Shown: in pieces, positions 5,608-6,038 of the stretch
How the letters are laid out: each line of letters starts with the position of its first letter
Numbering within the stretch: position 1 is the first letter of the stretch
DNA from: an uncultured bacterium
Lineage (GTDB): Bacteria; Pseudomonadota; Gammaproteobacteria; Burkholderiales; Burkholderiaceae_D
DNA: 6,038 nt
Direction: 5' to 3'
NCBI GenBank assembly: GCA_903872555.1
Contig: CAIQLE010000145.1
Span: forward strand, 1 to 6,038
Made by a program: the position numbers and the translations under genes
Notes under the pieces: generated by a model
What the model was told of the DNA's origin: nothing
The model's input: the letters and a program-made list of their open reading frames with translations, nothing else
Database searches by the model: none

Positions 5608-5627
5608 CCTACTGACGAGAGAGCTTC

Positions 5628-6038
5628 ATGTCCGACCAGAATCAGCCGGCTAACGCAGCCAGCGAGCAAGAACCTACCTTTAATATTCAGCGCATCTATC
5701 TCAAAGATATGTCGCTGGAGCAGCCGAATTCACCGGCGATTTTTCTTGAACAGCAAGGTCCGAGCATCGAAGTCGCTATCGATGTCGGCTCCGAGAAACT
5801 GGCCGACGGCGTATTTGAAGCTACCGTCACCGTCACGGTGACGGCAAAGATCGGCGAGAAAGTCGCCTTTCTGGTGGAAGGCAAGCAGGCAGGTATTTTT
5901 GAAGTACGACATATTCCTGCAGAACAGCTGGACCCTCTGCTCGGCATCGCCTGCCCGAATATTCTCTATCCTTATCTGCGCGCCAACATGGCCGATATGG
6001 TGACCCGTGCCGGCTTCCCGCCCATCCATCTGACCGAA
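5628..6038 (+). CDS. secB: Protein-export chaperone SecB (3' end cut by window)
   Basis: The open frame runs from ATG 5628 to the window edge, giving 137 residues; E. coli SecB has 155, so roughly the last 15-25 residues are missing. SecB is a cytoplasmic homotetramer that keeps preproteins unfolded and hands them to SecA. Recognisable family segments are [19 protein letters not shown] (18-36), the strand [12 protein letters not shown] (67-78), QAGIFEV (87-93), and [10 protein letters not shown] followed by [12 protein letters not shown] (109-135). All align by eye with E. coli SecB. GAGAGAG (5617-5623) is the likely ribosome-binding site, four bases before the ATG. The gene starts 31 bases after grxC. 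In E. coli the next gene would be gpsA, which lies outside this window if conserved. Confidence 0.97.
   Translation, partial: MSDQNQPANAASEQEPTFNIQRIYLKDMSLEQPNSPAIFLEQQGPSIEVAIDVGSEKLADGVFEATVTVTVTAKIGEKVAFLVEGKQAGIFEVRHIPAEQLDPLLGIACPNILYPYLRANMADMVTRAGFPPIHLTE
5824..5844. repeat. 21-bp perfect palindrome inside secB
   Basis: Ten-base arms CCGTCACCGT and ACGGTGACGG are exact reverse complements around one central C. In RNA they would form an 8-bp GC-rich stem with a 5-base loop. The sequence encodes the alternating Val-Thr strand (VTVTVT), where GTC-ACC-GTC-ACG-GTG-ACG codon choice creates the symmetry. It is probably a by-product of coding rather than a protein-binding site. Confidence 0.5.

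Noticed and set aside
1..6038. A novel defence, mobile or biosynthetic system
   Set aside because: All seven substantial genes belong to well-known housekeeping families in a recognised order; there are no integrase, transposase, toxin, repeat-array or atypical-composition signs.

Overview
The window is an ordinary, densely packed housekeeping stretch of a Gram-negative chromosome. Gene content, moderate GC and protein sequences fit a betaproteobacterium, perhaps of the Oxalobacteraceae/Burkholderiales; this assignment is inference from recognition, not from a search. No mobile element, CRISPR array, rRNA or tRNA is visible.

Layout from left to right. The 3' end of a plus-strand gene, probably slmA (nucleoid occlusion, TetR family), runs to base 142. 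It meets a minus-strand gene cluster at a perfect 15-bp bidirectional terminator (185-220). In transcription order on the minus strand the cluster is gpmA (glycolytic phosphoglycerate mutase), envC (LytM-type activator of division amidases), ctpA (S41/PDZ carboxyl-terminal processing protease) and moeB (E1-like adenylyltransferase). The first three genes are packed so tightly that each stop codon lies in or beside the next gene's Shine-Dalgarno. moeB is set apart by 69 bases containing a terminator-like hairpin that ends almost on its start codon.

A 168-bp divergent intergenic region (4709-4876) separates this cluster from a plus-strand one: a membrane-anchored single-domain rhodanese (YibN-like), glutaredoxin 3 (grxC) and the export chaperone secB, which is cut by the window end. 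A good sigma70-like promoter precedes the rhodanese gene, and an imperfect dyad overlaps its -35 element.

The arrangement matches the E. coli locus yibN-grxC-secB divergent from gpmM-envC, and the Pseudomonas version that adds ctpA. The phosphoglycerate mutase slot here holds the cofactor-dependent GpmA rather than the unrelated GpmM. I find no convincing undescribed system. The points worth a second look are this enzyme swap, the stop/SD coupling, the hairpin abutting moeB, an 8-residue repeat in the EnvC linker, the dyad at the rhodanese promoter, and a marked preference for ATA before CGY and GG codons.
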